Assembly (NCBI GenBank): GCA_023055355.1
Contig: JALJCS010000004.1
Span: forward strand, 28,424,744-28,488,743
Direction: 5' to 3'
Length of the DNA stretch: 64,000 nucleotides
Source of the DNA: Agelaius tricolor
Lineage: Eukaryota > Chordata > Aves > Passeriformes > Icteridae
Part shown: positions 50,095-61,700 of the stretch, piece after piece
How positions within the stretch are numbered: the stretch's first letter is position 1
Layout of the letters: each line of letters opens with the position of its first letter
The notes under the pieces: generated by a model
The model's database searches: none
Seen by the model: only the letters and a program-made list of their open reading frames with translations
What the model was told of the DNA's origin: nothing
Translations under genes and position numbers: made by a program

Positions 50095-50797
50095 TGTTGC
50101 AAAGAATATGGATTGGCTGTAGGCAACTGTCTGAAAATGATCTTGGCAGCCTTTGTTCTGATCTGGAGCTCTTCAAAACTTGCAGTGAGGATTTTCATAA
50201 ACCTTGGGAAGCAGTGTATGCAACTCTGAATAATTTTCTATTTCTAGAAAAGAAAACTTTTTTTATCATCATTTTTCATTGAGATTTGATACTCCTTTAT
50301 AAAATAAATATTATATATAATATTCATTATATTATTGTAAGCATTACAAAACAAATTTTTCATTTCATATCTGCTATCCGGTTTCTTTTACTTACAATTT
50401 ACTTGTGTTTAATTTTTTTTCCCTTTCCTATTTTCAATATTTCTGATATATATGAAGCTTGAAAATATGCAAATTATGAGCTGGAAAGTGGAAAAAAGTA
50501 GCTGAAAAGGGAAGAAAATAATTTGAACCTACAGTTATATTGAATTTATAGTTGGAAAAGGTCAGAGGTTTTAAAAGAAAATTGAATTTAGAAGATTTAA
50601 AAAGCTAAAATATTTTCTAAGAAAGCTATAATTAAAAAAAAAACAACTTTGCTCAAGCTGTCTTTATATTTTCTTGGCATTGGTAGACCACTTTAATTTT
50701 TAACTATTCTCAATAATGTAATTTTAACCTTATTCTCCCTCCTAAAAAACACATGAACTATATTGCTAAATTCTTCCAAAGGAGAGCACAAAATCAC

Positions 50798-50833
50798 CAG
50801 AATCAGAATCACAGAATCATTAAGGTTGGAAAT
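50798..50833 (-). mobile_element. CR1 tail fragment (about 35 bp)
   Basis: AGAATCAGAATCACAGAATC followed by ATTAAGGTTGGAAA is the reverse-complement CR1 3' end; beyond GGAAATT the CR1 match stops. Too short to place in a subfamily. Confidence 0.7.
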
Positions 50834-50870
50834 TTATTTTGTTCTTTTAGAAAATAAGCATAAAAAGTCA

Positions 50871-51126
50871 TAACGCATGTGTTCTTTGGAATTTTGAGAA
50901 AGACACTAAAAACAAAAGTATTAGTGAAAGAGGATTCCTGTGTATCCAACAGCTTTCAGGCTCAGATTCTCATTAACTTATTTATGTTTACATGAAATTA
51001 GTATTTAGCCACTGTGATTTTGCTCAGTTAGCCAGAAATATGAATTCTTTAATACTAGCAGGAAGAGGTCACTAGATTTCAGTCTTCCTTAAATTTCAGA
51101 GAGGCTTGTCCTGTTTTACTGTTGCA
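50871..51126. repeat. Unnamed dispersed repeat, copy B
   Basis: Counterpart of 27541-27811, in the same orientation and again ending at a minus-strand CR1 tail. Here a second short CR1 tail (50798-50833) also sits 37 nt to the left, so the repeat is flanked by CR1 ends on both sides. No coding frame, terminal inverted repeat or LTR-type TG..CA end was found at its borders. Confidence 0.6.
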
Positions 51127-51294
51127 GAATCAGAGAATCATAGAACCACAGAATCATAAATTTTTTTAGGTTAGAAAAAGCCTCTGAGATCATTGAGTTC
51201 GACCTTTGACAAATCATCATGATGTCACTTAGACCCTGGCATTAAGTGTCATGTCTGTTCATTTCTTGAACACCTTCACGACTGTGACTCCACT
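51124..51294 (-). mobile_element. CR1 LINE 3' end, short and diverged
   Basis: Tail AGAATCATAGAACCACAGAA then TTAGGTTAGAAAAAGCCTCT, GATCATTGAGTTCGACCTTT, and GTGACTCCAC at the truncated 5' side. Similar in wording to the CR1 at 27827, but only about 170 bp and more mutated. Confidence 0.85.
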
Positions 51295-52595
51295 TGTGTC
51301 CTGTTCCATATCCAAAGCTCTAAAGTCATGGGTTTTCTTTTGTTTGGTATATTCTTTTCTCATTCTTGGTTTTTATTCTTCTGGTGACAAAATCTTCACA
51401 AGGCTTACTCCCCTTTAACTAGAAATTGAATTATCTATCTGGTTGCAATTTTTTTTTAAATCTTAGCAGAAGTGCTGTGTGATGTTCAGGCTGTCCTCAG
51501 AAACATAGCTGGAAAAACATTTTAAATAGTCTTTGGTGGTGATAGAAGAGGATGCAGAGTTGATCAAAGCACACATAAGTGGTTACCTTCACCCCCTGTT
51601 GAACTACATAATACATCATTTTATCTGTGACTGTTTTTTTTAAATTAATCCCTTCCATGAAAAGGAAACCAAATAAACACTTGGTTTTGTGTTTCTGCAT
51701 CCATTTATCTTCATGAATGGAAGTATAAAATACAGAGAGAGGATAAAGAAATAGGAACAGCTATGGTCTGGCTGAAAGAGTTTTGTGTGCAGTAAAGACA
51801 TATATGAATTTCTGCAAAATACTGATTGGTGCTTCTTTCTGGAAGCCCTGACTTCCCCACTGTTTTTGGAAATCTATGGAAATCTATGTCCTAGATTAAC
51901 ATTGGCCTGACTGTATTGCAAAATTATTTTATTATTATTTTATATGTGAGTATTATAGGCTGATTATTAAAGAATCTAAAGTGAATCCTGAAAAAATAAT
52001 CTTCCAAAGAATCTCTGCTGGAAAACCAAAAAAAAGAAAAAAAATATGGCTTGTATTGCATTAAATATCCTGGCAATTTTAGGAGAATATAATTTTCACA
52101 GGTCAGTATTAAATTTTTTGTAGGATTGCATCCAGATTCTTTTGCCATCACCACTTCCAGCATACTAACTCTATAATTATTTTCTTTGAACTCAGATTTT
52201 TTTTTTTCCCCTGAACAAAAAGCACATATTGTTGGCACTGGTTTTGGTATATTCTGTTACATCAGTTTCGGACTATCTGGATCAGGGGACAAAAGGAGGT
52301 GGAAATTCTCTTGTGGGTAATGCTTTTACTAAGGTGTAACTACCTTTTCCATTGTTAAAGAAGACTGCAGCTCTTCTGGTCTTTCAGAACTCTCTGAGAA
52401 CTCTTACAAAAAACAGAGTTATTTATGAATATTGAAATAAATATGTTGTTTCCCCCCTTTTAGTCAAATGATAGGTTTGCACTTGTCCTCTCATCTTCTA
52501 ACAAGGATAAAGCAATTCCACTATTTTCATAACTCATGGGTATTCAAAAGACATTGTGCAGCTATACACACCTTGTTGTGTACTTGTAGGTATAA
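51295..52595. other. AT-rich spacer
   Basis: No feature recognised apart from an 11-bp tandem (GGAAATCTATGGAAATCTATG, near 51869) and a T-run at 52198-52208. Confidence 0.5.
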
Positions 52596-52975
52596 TCACA
52601 GACTCAGGGGATTGTAGAATCATAGAATAGGCTGGGTTAAAAGAGACCTTAGAAGATTGTCTAGTCATCTCCGTGTTGCTGTAGACATGGACATCATTCA
52701 CCATATCAGGATGCTCAAAGCCCCATACAACCTGATCTCAAATTCTTCAATGAAGTTGTACAGTGTTTTTAATCATCAACACACTCAAGTCGTTATCTGC
52801 TCTCAATCCCTTCATTCCCCAGCCTGTATTGATGTTGGGGTTTGCTCTGGCTCATCCGCAGGACCTTGTACTTGGCCTTGTTACACTTGATGAGGTTTTA
52901 TGAGACCATTCCTCATGGCTGTCAAGGTCCCCCTGCATGTCATCCCTTCCCCCATGTCTATCAAACTTTGATGTA
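52596..52975 (-). mobile_element. CR1 LINE fragment with internal deletion
   Basis: Tail GTAGAATCATAGAATAGGCT, then AGAGACCTTAGAAGATTGTC and ACAACCTGATCTCAAATTCT of the 3' UTR. It jumps near 52745-52810 to RT C-terminal sequence (GGACCTTGTACTTGGCCTTG; TCAAGGTCCCCCTGCATGTC). The intervening 3' UTR is mostly missing, so the copy is internally deleted as well as 5'-truncated. Confidence 0.85.
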
Positions 52976-54542
52976 CTGACTACTAAAGCTATTTTTATAA
53001 ATTGTTTTTGAACACTGTGAAAGAGGAATTCTAAACTTGCAATAGTACAGAATTTTATCAGAAAATGCAATGTCATCAATTAGTACAATATTTTTTAAGG
53101 ACTTCCAAAATCACAATTATCATATGATGATATCCTTTTCCGAATAAGATGACACTTGACTGGTGAAAATAATATTCTAGTACACAGCTATTTAAAAGAC
53201 AGGGAGCTGACATGTGGGAACAGTGGTCAAGGAGGGTCTGTTCCTTGTTAGTCAGTAGTTTTAGTGGGTCGTTTTCCATGGCTCTTTTCTCCAATCAGTC
53301 ATCAGCAATTTGCTACAGGAGAACAAAACACAAAATAAAATACACTTATCTGCTTCATAAAGATGACAAGGGCATTCAAAAATGCCCCAGTGATTGAGGA
53401 CATATCTTACTACAGGACCATGAGGTCAAGTTGGTTTTATACTTAAGACTTTGATGTCACCAAGATATTCTGTATCCTTGCACCAAGAAAACCAAAAATC
53501 TAGTAGAAATATATACAAAAGCCATGACTTCATACAGTCCTGTGTGATAACCTGAAGCTCACTAGGGACGGAAGTAGGGTTGCCTATTTGGAATGTAAAA
53601 TTTTCCTGTTGCTGTGTCTCTATTGTTATTTTCCCTCTAAATCACCCTACAGTGATAAATCTGGCTGTTTAAGGTGTCTCTTTGGCAGGCTGTCCTTTGA
53701 TTAGGCAATTTATCTTTAACATGCCCAAAAAAAGATGTCCTCCATGAACAATAGTTGACAGTTAGATACTTGTACTGTGAATGCTGTGTTGTACTGGCTA
53801 GGTAATATGCACAGAGAATGAGTTCAGCCAAGAAAAATGCTCCTTAATAAATGACCATACTCCATAGCAACAATATGTAGCCATTACTATACAGGGGAAA
53901 ATATGCTGCAGGATCAGGAAAATACAGACACAATATATTTCACATTAAATAAGATTTATCAAGGTATTCTGCAAAACATGGCTTGTGTTAGACAACCTGT
54001 CCTACAGAGATCTAGAGGTTGGAGAAAACAAGATGGATGCTGATTATTTTATAAACCATGTGAAACAAGTGGCCTGCAGTTAGGTGTAAACAGAAGCATC
54101 CATAATGAAGTGGTGCAGGTTTATGTTAAAGCCATATGAAGTATTAGTTACAAAATTTAAAACATTGACAGACTTAATTATCTTTTGTCAGATGCCTCAG
54201 AAATGGTAGTGTGTCATATAAAACTTCATAGACTAGTGGTGAAGGCTTACTAGTGCTGAATTTCAGCCAATATTTCAATACAGCTCTTGGAGAAAATGTT
54301 GGATTTTTTAGCTTACATTGTTTGCTTTTATTCTAATGTAGATATTATACAGTTTTCCGTATAATGCTCCAGTATCTCTATCCACATCTACTACTAAAGA
54401 GGATCAGCACAGAAAATCTTGGTGAAAAGAAGCAAATAAGTAAGTAAAATCTAGCCCTGCCATTATTATATAGATAATTGTCCTTGAAATATTGCTAAAG
54501 TGTAGATTTCATTTTATAAAACATAATAATGTAAAAGTTAAT
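52976..54542. other. AT-rich spacer between CR1 copies
   Basis: No gene or repeat end recognised; short frames only. Confidence 0.5.
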
Positions 54543-55705
54543 TTTATCCACAGTTTCTCTGGGCAACCTGTCCCAGCGTCTAACAAAGTTCGAAAAACAA
54601 TTTTTCCCTATAATCAACATAAATCTAGCCTCTCTCAGTTTAAAGCCATTCCCCCTCCACCCCATGTCACTACAGGCTATCTTAAAAAGTCTTTCTCTGT
54701 CTTTTCTATAAACCTCTTTTATTACATTGAAAGACCATAATCAGGATTTCTTGGAGCCTTCTTTTCCTCAGGTGAGGCAACCTGAAATCTCTCCAGTTTT
54801 CTTCATAGGAGAAATGTTCCAGTCCTTTGTTTTATTGCACTGGATGAAGTTTCATGGGATCACTCATCAAGACTGTCAAGAACCTTTTGTATGTCATCTC
54901 CTCCCTCATGTCTATCAAATGCACTGCTCAGCTCGGTGTCACCTGAAAAATTGCTGAGTCAATCCCTTTGTCTGTGTCATCAATAAAGACATTGAATAGC
55001 CCTATACTGACCCCTGAGGGATACCATACGTCACTGATCTTCATTTAGACATTCAGCATTGACTACAGCTTTTTGCATATGGCAAATCCAAATTATTCCT
55101 TATGCATCAAATAGTCTGTCCACTGAGCACTTATCTCAATGATTTAGTGACAAGTATGTTGTGTGGGACTGTGTCAAAGGTCCTGCAGAAGTCAAAACAG
55201 ATGGTATCAATTGTTTTTTTCTTATCTACCAATACAGCCACTCCATTGCAGGAGGCCACCAGCCTAGTCAGGAATAATTTGCCATTTTTTTGAAGGGCAT
55301 CATGTTGGATATTTCTAATCATCTCCCTGTCAGCCATATGCCTTGACATGTCCTCCACAAAGATCTTTATCATGATCTTACTGGTCAGAGAGGAGAGGGT
55401 GACCAGTTGATAATCCCCAGTGTCTTTGTATTTACCCTTTTTAGAAATGGGAGCAACATTTCCCTTCTTTAGTCACCATGGGTAGTAGCATGACTTTTCA
55501 AATATTGTGGAGAGTGGGTTGATAACTACACCACAGAGTTCACTCAGAACTCTGGGATGTATCTTGTCAGGTCCCATGAAATCATATATATTCAGTTTCC
55601 TCAGATGGTTTCAAACATGATTTTCTCTTAGAAAACTGGGACATCTTTCTCCCACTCCCTGTCTTGAGGTTCAGGGGCTTGAGAGGTGTTTGGAGAGAGA
55701 TTACA
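54543..55705 (-). mobile_element. CR1 LINE, longest RT portion in the window, decayed
   Basis: Starts in the 3' UTR without the terminal tail (TTTCTCTGGGCAACCTGTCC; TCAGTTTAAAGCCATTCCCC) and runs about 1.15 kb into ORF2. The minus frame at 55373-55131 carries CFDFCRTFDTVPHNILV, a core reverse-transcriptase motif with its first catalytic Asp. The second catalytic site, at about 54950-54927, reads FSGDTEL where CR1 has FADDTKL, so one catalytic Asp is replaced. Several frame breaks separate these pieces. It ends near GGTGTTTGGAGAGAG, just before a TA microsatellite. Confidence 0.92.
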
Positions 55706-55718
55706 ATGGATTATAACC

Positions 55719-55720
<2 letters not shown>

Positions 55721-55764
<44 letters not shown>

Positions 55765-55765
55765 A
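55721..55765. repeat. (TA)n microsatellite
   Basis: TA dinucleotides over 45 nt with one TG interruption at 55749-55750. Self-complementary, able to extrude a cruciform; likely variable in length. Confidence 0.9.
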
Positions 55766-56390
55766 TGCAGGTCTTACACGTTTTTTTGCATCAGTCATAA
55801 ATGGGCCATAAAATATTTGCAAAACATTTATGGTAAGAGGCTAGTTTCATGTAAAAAAACTGCAGCAGTTTTCAGCAGCAACTGCTGGAGATTTCCAGCT
55901 TATGTGGAAATAAAATGCTGATATATAATTGACCCTGCCTTTCCATTTATCTCTAGGACAAATAGCCTTTTTTTTTGGGAAGCTTGTGGATATTTAGTAA
56001 TAAATTGTTGGACAGTTTTTAGACTTTAAGCTGGTTTATTAGCAGACCAAGGAAGAAACCTTGAATATGTGAGTTGACTATGATAACCAGACTTTGTTTT
56101 ATTCCCTAGTGCATTATTTTCAAGTGTTAGCAAGGTGGTGTTTTTTTTTTTCATTTTCTAGCCATGCCCATCATTGGCTATTATCATACCATGTTCTGAA
56201 TTTAAAGGCTCTACACTAAAAAAGGTGTGGAAGATGATAATTGTCATTAATTGTCATGTCACACCAATATTAACTTTGGAATATGAAAATAAAAAGTTGC
56301 ATTTTCAAAGAAGTGCATGTCACATATGAATTTAATATCAGAGAACCGGAGTTGTATTTTTATTAATAAATTGCTGAAGATAATAAAAAC
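55766..56390. other. AT-rich spacer
   Basis: No feature recognised. It ends in GATAATAAAAAC directly before the LTR start. Confidence 0.5.
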
Positions 56391-57440
56391 TGTGTTGGGT
56401 TTGCATGGCGAGGTTTTGATAGTGGAGGGGAGGGTTGACAGAGATGGCTTCTGTGAAAAGTTGCCAGAAACTTTCCATGTGCTCATCAAAGCTGTCCCTA
56501 GCCATCTCCAAGAGGGACCCACCTCTGACAAGCAGTGGTAGTAGCATTTCTGGCATATTTTATACAAGAGAAAAAAAACTTATGAGAAAGTAATTGAGGT
56601 CAGAGATGACACAAGTGAGAATATGTGACAGAAACAGCTCTGCAGACACCAAGCAGAAGGAGGGGGAGGAGATGCTACAGGTGCCAAAGCAGCCCAATGC
56701 AAAGACCATGATGAGTTACGCCGTCCCCCTGGAGGGGAGCCCATAGAGGTCCAGGGGGAAGCAGGTGAATGTGCCCAAAGGGGCTGGGATACCATGAGAA
56801 GTACATGCTGGAATAGGCTCCTGGCAGGAGCTGTGACCCTGGGCAGAAAGGAGCCCATTCCAGAGTAGATTTGCTGACAGGGCTTGCTGGGGAGTTCTAC
56901 AGGAACAGGTTGCTCCAGTAAGAGGAGCCTGCTCCTGTAGAGCTGCACTTTGTGAAAGGGACCAGCATTGGAGTAGTCCATAAGCAACTGCAGATTGTAG
57001 AAAGGACTTGCAATGCAGAAGGAGGAATGTCTCCTGTGGGAGAGGCCCCAGTCTGGAGAAGGGGTCTCCCTGAGGATGAAGGAATGGCAGAAGCAATGTG
57101 TGATGATCACAGCCCCATTCCCCATCCCTCTGCACCACTGAAGGGAAGAACACAGAAAATCAGGAATAAAGTTAAGCCTAGAAAGAAGGGAGGGGTGGGG
57201 GTAAAGTGCTTTTAAGTATTATTTTACTTCTATTCTATTCTGATTTGTTTAATAATAAATTCAATTGATTTCCCCAAGTTGGTTCTGTTTAGCCCATGAA
57301 AGTGATTGAGCTCTCCCTGTCCTTATCCCAATGCATAAGCCTTTTACAATATTTTTTCTCCTGTGTCCAGTTGAGGATGGGAATGATAGAGTGGCTTTGC
57401 TGGGTACTTGGCACCCAGCCAAGGTCAAACCACCACAACA
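56391..57440 (+). mobile_element. Solo LTR, same family as 4848-5850 (ERVL-like)
   Basis: 1,050 bp from TGTGTTGGGTTTGCATGGCG to AAACCACCACAACA. AATAAA at 57254-57259 lies near the 3' end, so sense is plus. Shared phrases with the reverse complement of 4848-5850 include GGGTTTGCATGGC-like starts, AGATGGCTTCTGTGAAAAG, GGAGGGGGAGGAGAT, TGATTTCCCCAAGTTGGTTC-type U5 text and the CCACAACA end. No target duplication is visible (AAAAC before, GCTCA after). It is well diverged, and the 181- and 145-codon frames inside are chance frames. No viral genes. Confidence 0.88.
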
Positions 57441-58624
57441 GCTCAAATATCTGAGGTACTGTACTTACATTCTGATTTGTAATTTAATGCGTGCTGTTAT
57501 ATAAGCATTAGTGTTTTTTCAGTAAAGTATCAGACAGCATGTCATTTAGAATACTGTGATATTCAATGATTCGGTATACTATAATTATGAATGCATGGTT
57601 CTGCATTTTCTGTAGTTTTGGCTCAGCGTAATCCTTAATATTAATGGAATTAATGTTTGTTGTACAGCAATTACTTTAGAAGGAATGCTGAGTTTCTTAT
57701 TGCCTAGCAGCTACATGGCAATATCATGGAACTAAGTACCTATATGTTGATTTCCTTTGTACCTCTGGCTTTTTTAATGTGTAGCTGGCACTGTTGCACC
57801 AAAGAAAAAACATTAAACAAAGCTGACAGGAGTCAAGGAAAAAAGAAAGAAAGAATAAAAGGATGATATTGCAGACAAAATTACCTCCTTGTAAGAACTT
57901 GATTCTTTTTAGCATCTTCTTCTAATAATTTGTGTCTCAGTTATCTTCTTGGACAGCTCTAATGGTATTGTAAATTGGCATAGTCTTAGACAGAAAAATT
58001 ACTCCTTTCTCTATGGCCAGTCAACAGTCTGTATATTAATGCATTATTTTTGAGATAAGCTCTACTTTTCCCTGTCCGTTCTCTATTATTTCAAAATCAT
58101 CAGATAAAAAATACATCCCAAAACATAAAACCTCATGTATTTAAAAATTTTGAGCTGATTCACGGAGAGAAAGAAGACACCTTATAGCAGCAATTACCGT
58201 TATGACTACACAATCTTCCTATTTCTCAGTATATTTTTCCCACTTTAACTTTTTACCCTGAAATTCAAACTGCAGCATGGCTTTGGTTGTTAGGTCCCAC
58301 AGCAATTGTGTATTTCACTTCCACTTTGGCCTTTGATAGAGGTGTCTTCCAACAGAATCATGCCATTCATGATCAAATTAGAGAGACTCATAAGAGAAGA
58401 CTAGAAAAATTTCACAGGATTGGGACCCAGCCTGTAGCACTCACTCCCACAGATGCTGAGAATTCCCACAGGCTTGGCATTTTTCAAAACTAAATATAAA
58501 ACACATTTTTATTTAGCTTTCCCTTGATAAGGTATTTTCACTGGAAGATATGCATACAGCCTTTCTCTCTACCATAGATATTTGTACATGAGCACCTCCT
58601 TCCTTCATCCCCTTCAATTAAAAA
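57441..58624. other. AT-rich spacer
   Basis: No gene or repeat end recognised; frames are short and unremarkable. Confidence 0.5.
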
Positions 58625-58766
58625 ATGAAGACATAAAAAAATAAAAGACAACAACAGCAACAATGAAACAAACAATAAAAAAGAAACAAACAAAACAACA
58701 AAACCAAAAATAAAACAACAACAAAAAAAAAGAAAGCCAGGAAAAACCCCCACCCAAAACACCCCA
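58625..58766 (+). repeat. A/C-rich low-complexity tract
   Basis: ACAACAACAGCAACAATG, AAACAAACAAAACAAC and CCCCCACCCAAAACACCCC units with few G or T. It is the strand opposite of the G/T tract at 40144-40324 in character. It produces a Phe/Leu/Val-rich frame on minus that is an artefact. Confidence 0.85.
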
Positions 58767-61700
58767 ATTAATTAATCTATCACATTATAAGAATGGGAGA
58801 GAAGAAGAACAACCAGCATGTCTGTGGTTTCTTCTATTTTTAAATACTTCAGAGGCACTTTGATTCTATGGTGATGAGGCTATATATGTATCTAGATAGT
58901 TAATTTCTTAGTCCTCTAAGGGAATCACTGAAAAATAAATGTTGATATGTAATTGACTCATAGACATATTGCCTCTGGCAATATGCTATAGAAATGGCAT
59001 CATGAGATCGAGGGAAACAGATCACAGATTTTAGTAACTGACACTTCATATTTTGTAAGTTTATCCCTATATATTTCAAATGTTAATTGGGACTATAAAT
59101 CTCTCTACATTTGAGTGAGGTTGGGCTTTATCTCCTTGACAATAACCTAGTATTATATTTTAAACTTACAGAATTAAAATTGCTAATATCAGCATGAGTT
59201 GGAATAGTAAAATTACATGTTAATTGTAAATTCACAATTAAAACCGACACTTGCTCTGACATGTGACTGCATGAACATTGTGGTGGCAAAATGCTAGAAG
59301 TGCTTTTTTGACGCTGCATATGTAATTAGGAAAAAAATTCTACCTCCTGTCAGGGTTTTCTGTCTAACTGTAATGTGTGTTTTCCATCTCTTTTGTTAAT
59401 ATTACATTTCTGAGAGAGTTTTATTGGTCCAACCAATAACAAACAGTAGTCTGAAATTAAGGGGAAAGGAATTGGTTAGTGTGCTTATTGTTGCATGTAT
59501 AGCACAGAAAATAAAATGGAAAATACTGTAATTTGAAGGCAGAGATTTGGGATGCATTCAGTGGAGTGATTCGGTGACAATGTCTAGATAGTTAACATTT
59601 TTAAGTTTGACTCCTTAAGGGGTATGGTACCTATCAAGCTGTCTTTCTGACAAGGCAGCACTCTACTCAGATATGAATAGATAATGCATTTAAAAGCGGA
59701 GCGGGGGGGTGGCGGGAAGAATCACAGAATAATATAAACCAACAGTTAGTAAAGGCATAACTTTAAATACAGATGGGTTGTAATGAGTGTCAGGGAGACT
59801 TGTACTATTTTAGAATCTTAAGAGACCATATGTGGGGGCAGGTAGTGGGAGGAATGCAAAATTTGTGGGTTTAAAAAATAACAACAGAAAACCTGTGGTG
59901 AAGTTCTAAAAAAAGATTATGTTAATTTGTGATTCATTGCCAAATGCAACTAAAGATTCATAGCACCAATTAAATCAAGCGTTCTAATTAAAATGTGGTT
60001 TTGTTTTAGTCCATGAAAGTTGTGTGAAGTTAGTGACAATTCTGAACTACCTAATAATTTTAAAATTTCAAGCATGAAGAAGAGCATTGAAAATAGGAGA
60101 AGGAAGATTTTGGGCTAGTCAAAAATTATGAATAAGTTCAGAGCTGTCTTTGTAATATGTGTAGTTTTGACCTTGAATGACTCATCAAACTTGTATTTAT
60201 TTGGTTGATCCCTGTGGTTTTGAGATCAAGGATCCATTATCCCTGTATCAAGTTTGTACCCAAGTTTGCAACTAGACCTTGTAGGGGGACCAGTTCTATC
60301 CTATTTCACAAGGTTTAGGCTCAAATACAGTTTAATGTGGATAGTGTTCCATGAAAGCTTCAGAATCAAAGAAGCATGTCTAAAGAAGCTCTTGAAAGGA
60401 GTGCACCAGGACTCTAAGATGTGCAACATCTCTATGTAGAAATCAATGTGCAATTGTTGACACAACATGATTTCTCTTGCAAGGATTTTATGTGAAAGAA
60501 GGAAATAAATATTATCAGATTTTTAGATCCCCTGGTGTGTACAGATTTGTGTGGTTCTAAATTTCACATTTGGACATAGCAGACTAAAAAACCCATACAA
60601 ACCCCCAAACAATCCCAAATGAGACTGTTAACTGTGATAGTGTCCTATCTTTATTCAAAAAGGTCTTTTGGTGCACAAATAACTACCCATATATATAAAA
60701 AATTTGTTGCGTGTAACACACGCTAACAGTACTAGATAGTCACTTTTTCCTCAAAATGCTTATTTATATGCTGACATAATCCACAAATTCCTTACAAGTC
60801 TCTTCAAATGTATTGAGGGATTTAAATTCTATTGGAAGTTTTACTTTGTTTTACCTAAAGTGCGTTGGAAACAAACTCACAAACACTAACCTATTTAATT
60901 TCTTTGGCACTGCAGTTTTTAAAGCAGTGAATTGTAAAGTAGTAGTGAATTGTTTTGCAGACATCATCATTCCAAAATACAGGTGTAGGACATACATAGA
61001 GAGTCAATAATCCAGAAAACATGGATCCTGCACTCTGAATGAACCTTAGGTCTTTTAGAATGGGTCATTTCACAAGCTGTGTAAAAAGGCATATGATCTT
61101 TGGTTATTTCATATACCACAGGATCATGGAGGAGGAGTGCCTAAATTTCATGGATCACAGTAGGCTTTCTAAGTTAAGAGTAGTACCACATACAACTAAT
61201 AAAAAACCCATCAGTCCAAAAAAAATCTCCTCTGAGATGCTGTATCCTCCTCTTGAGAAAGCTGTATTATCTCTGCTGAAATTTGGAGACCTTTTGTACT
61301 GACTTTTTGTTCATTTCAAAAATGAAAAAAAAATCTCAGAATTTTCTTGATTTCTTAAGAAGTTTAAATAAATTATGTTAGCAACTAGAATATAGACATA
61401 TAAAATATCTATTTATTTGTAAATAATACAGTAAATTCAATATCATAAGTAACACAGTAAATTGTAAGTCCATCCTAGTTGTAGGGAAAAATCAAAAGCA
61501 TGTATGCTATATACTTACAGTGTAAGAACAATTTAAATAGATAAATATTATTTAATGTCAAACTATTTTATATCAAACCTAAAATGTTCTTACTACAATA
61601 AAAGGAATAATGAAAATGAACAGATGAGGTTTCAGCTTTATTTGTTTTGTTTTGCCTTTTTCTTCCCTTTTTATGATTAAAGAAAAAACAAGGTTTAGTT

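Larger units (their letters stand above)
40716..50797. other. Long AT-rich stretch without genes
   Basis: About 10 kb with no CR1 tail or LTR terminus recognised. Homopolymers: T21 at 41897-41917, A18 at 45270-45287, A16 at 47781-47796; polypurine tract at 50044-50094. Frames of 60-96 codons (e.g. 41228-41518, 42664-42933) show no known features. Two minus-strand frames near 46726-47242 look slightly protein-like and are discussed as a finding. Confidence 0.5.

Noticed and set aside
55131..55373. 80-codon minus-strand frame with a reverse-transcriptase motif
   Set aside because: It is a fragment of a frame-broken CR1, not a host gene or a bacterial retroelement or defence system.
56580..57153. 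181- and 145-codon minus-strand frames
   Set aside because: Antisense chance frames within the solo LTR 56391-57440.
59720..59750. AGAATCACAGAATAATATAA as a CR1 tail
   Set aside because: No CR1 3' UTR sequence follows on either side.
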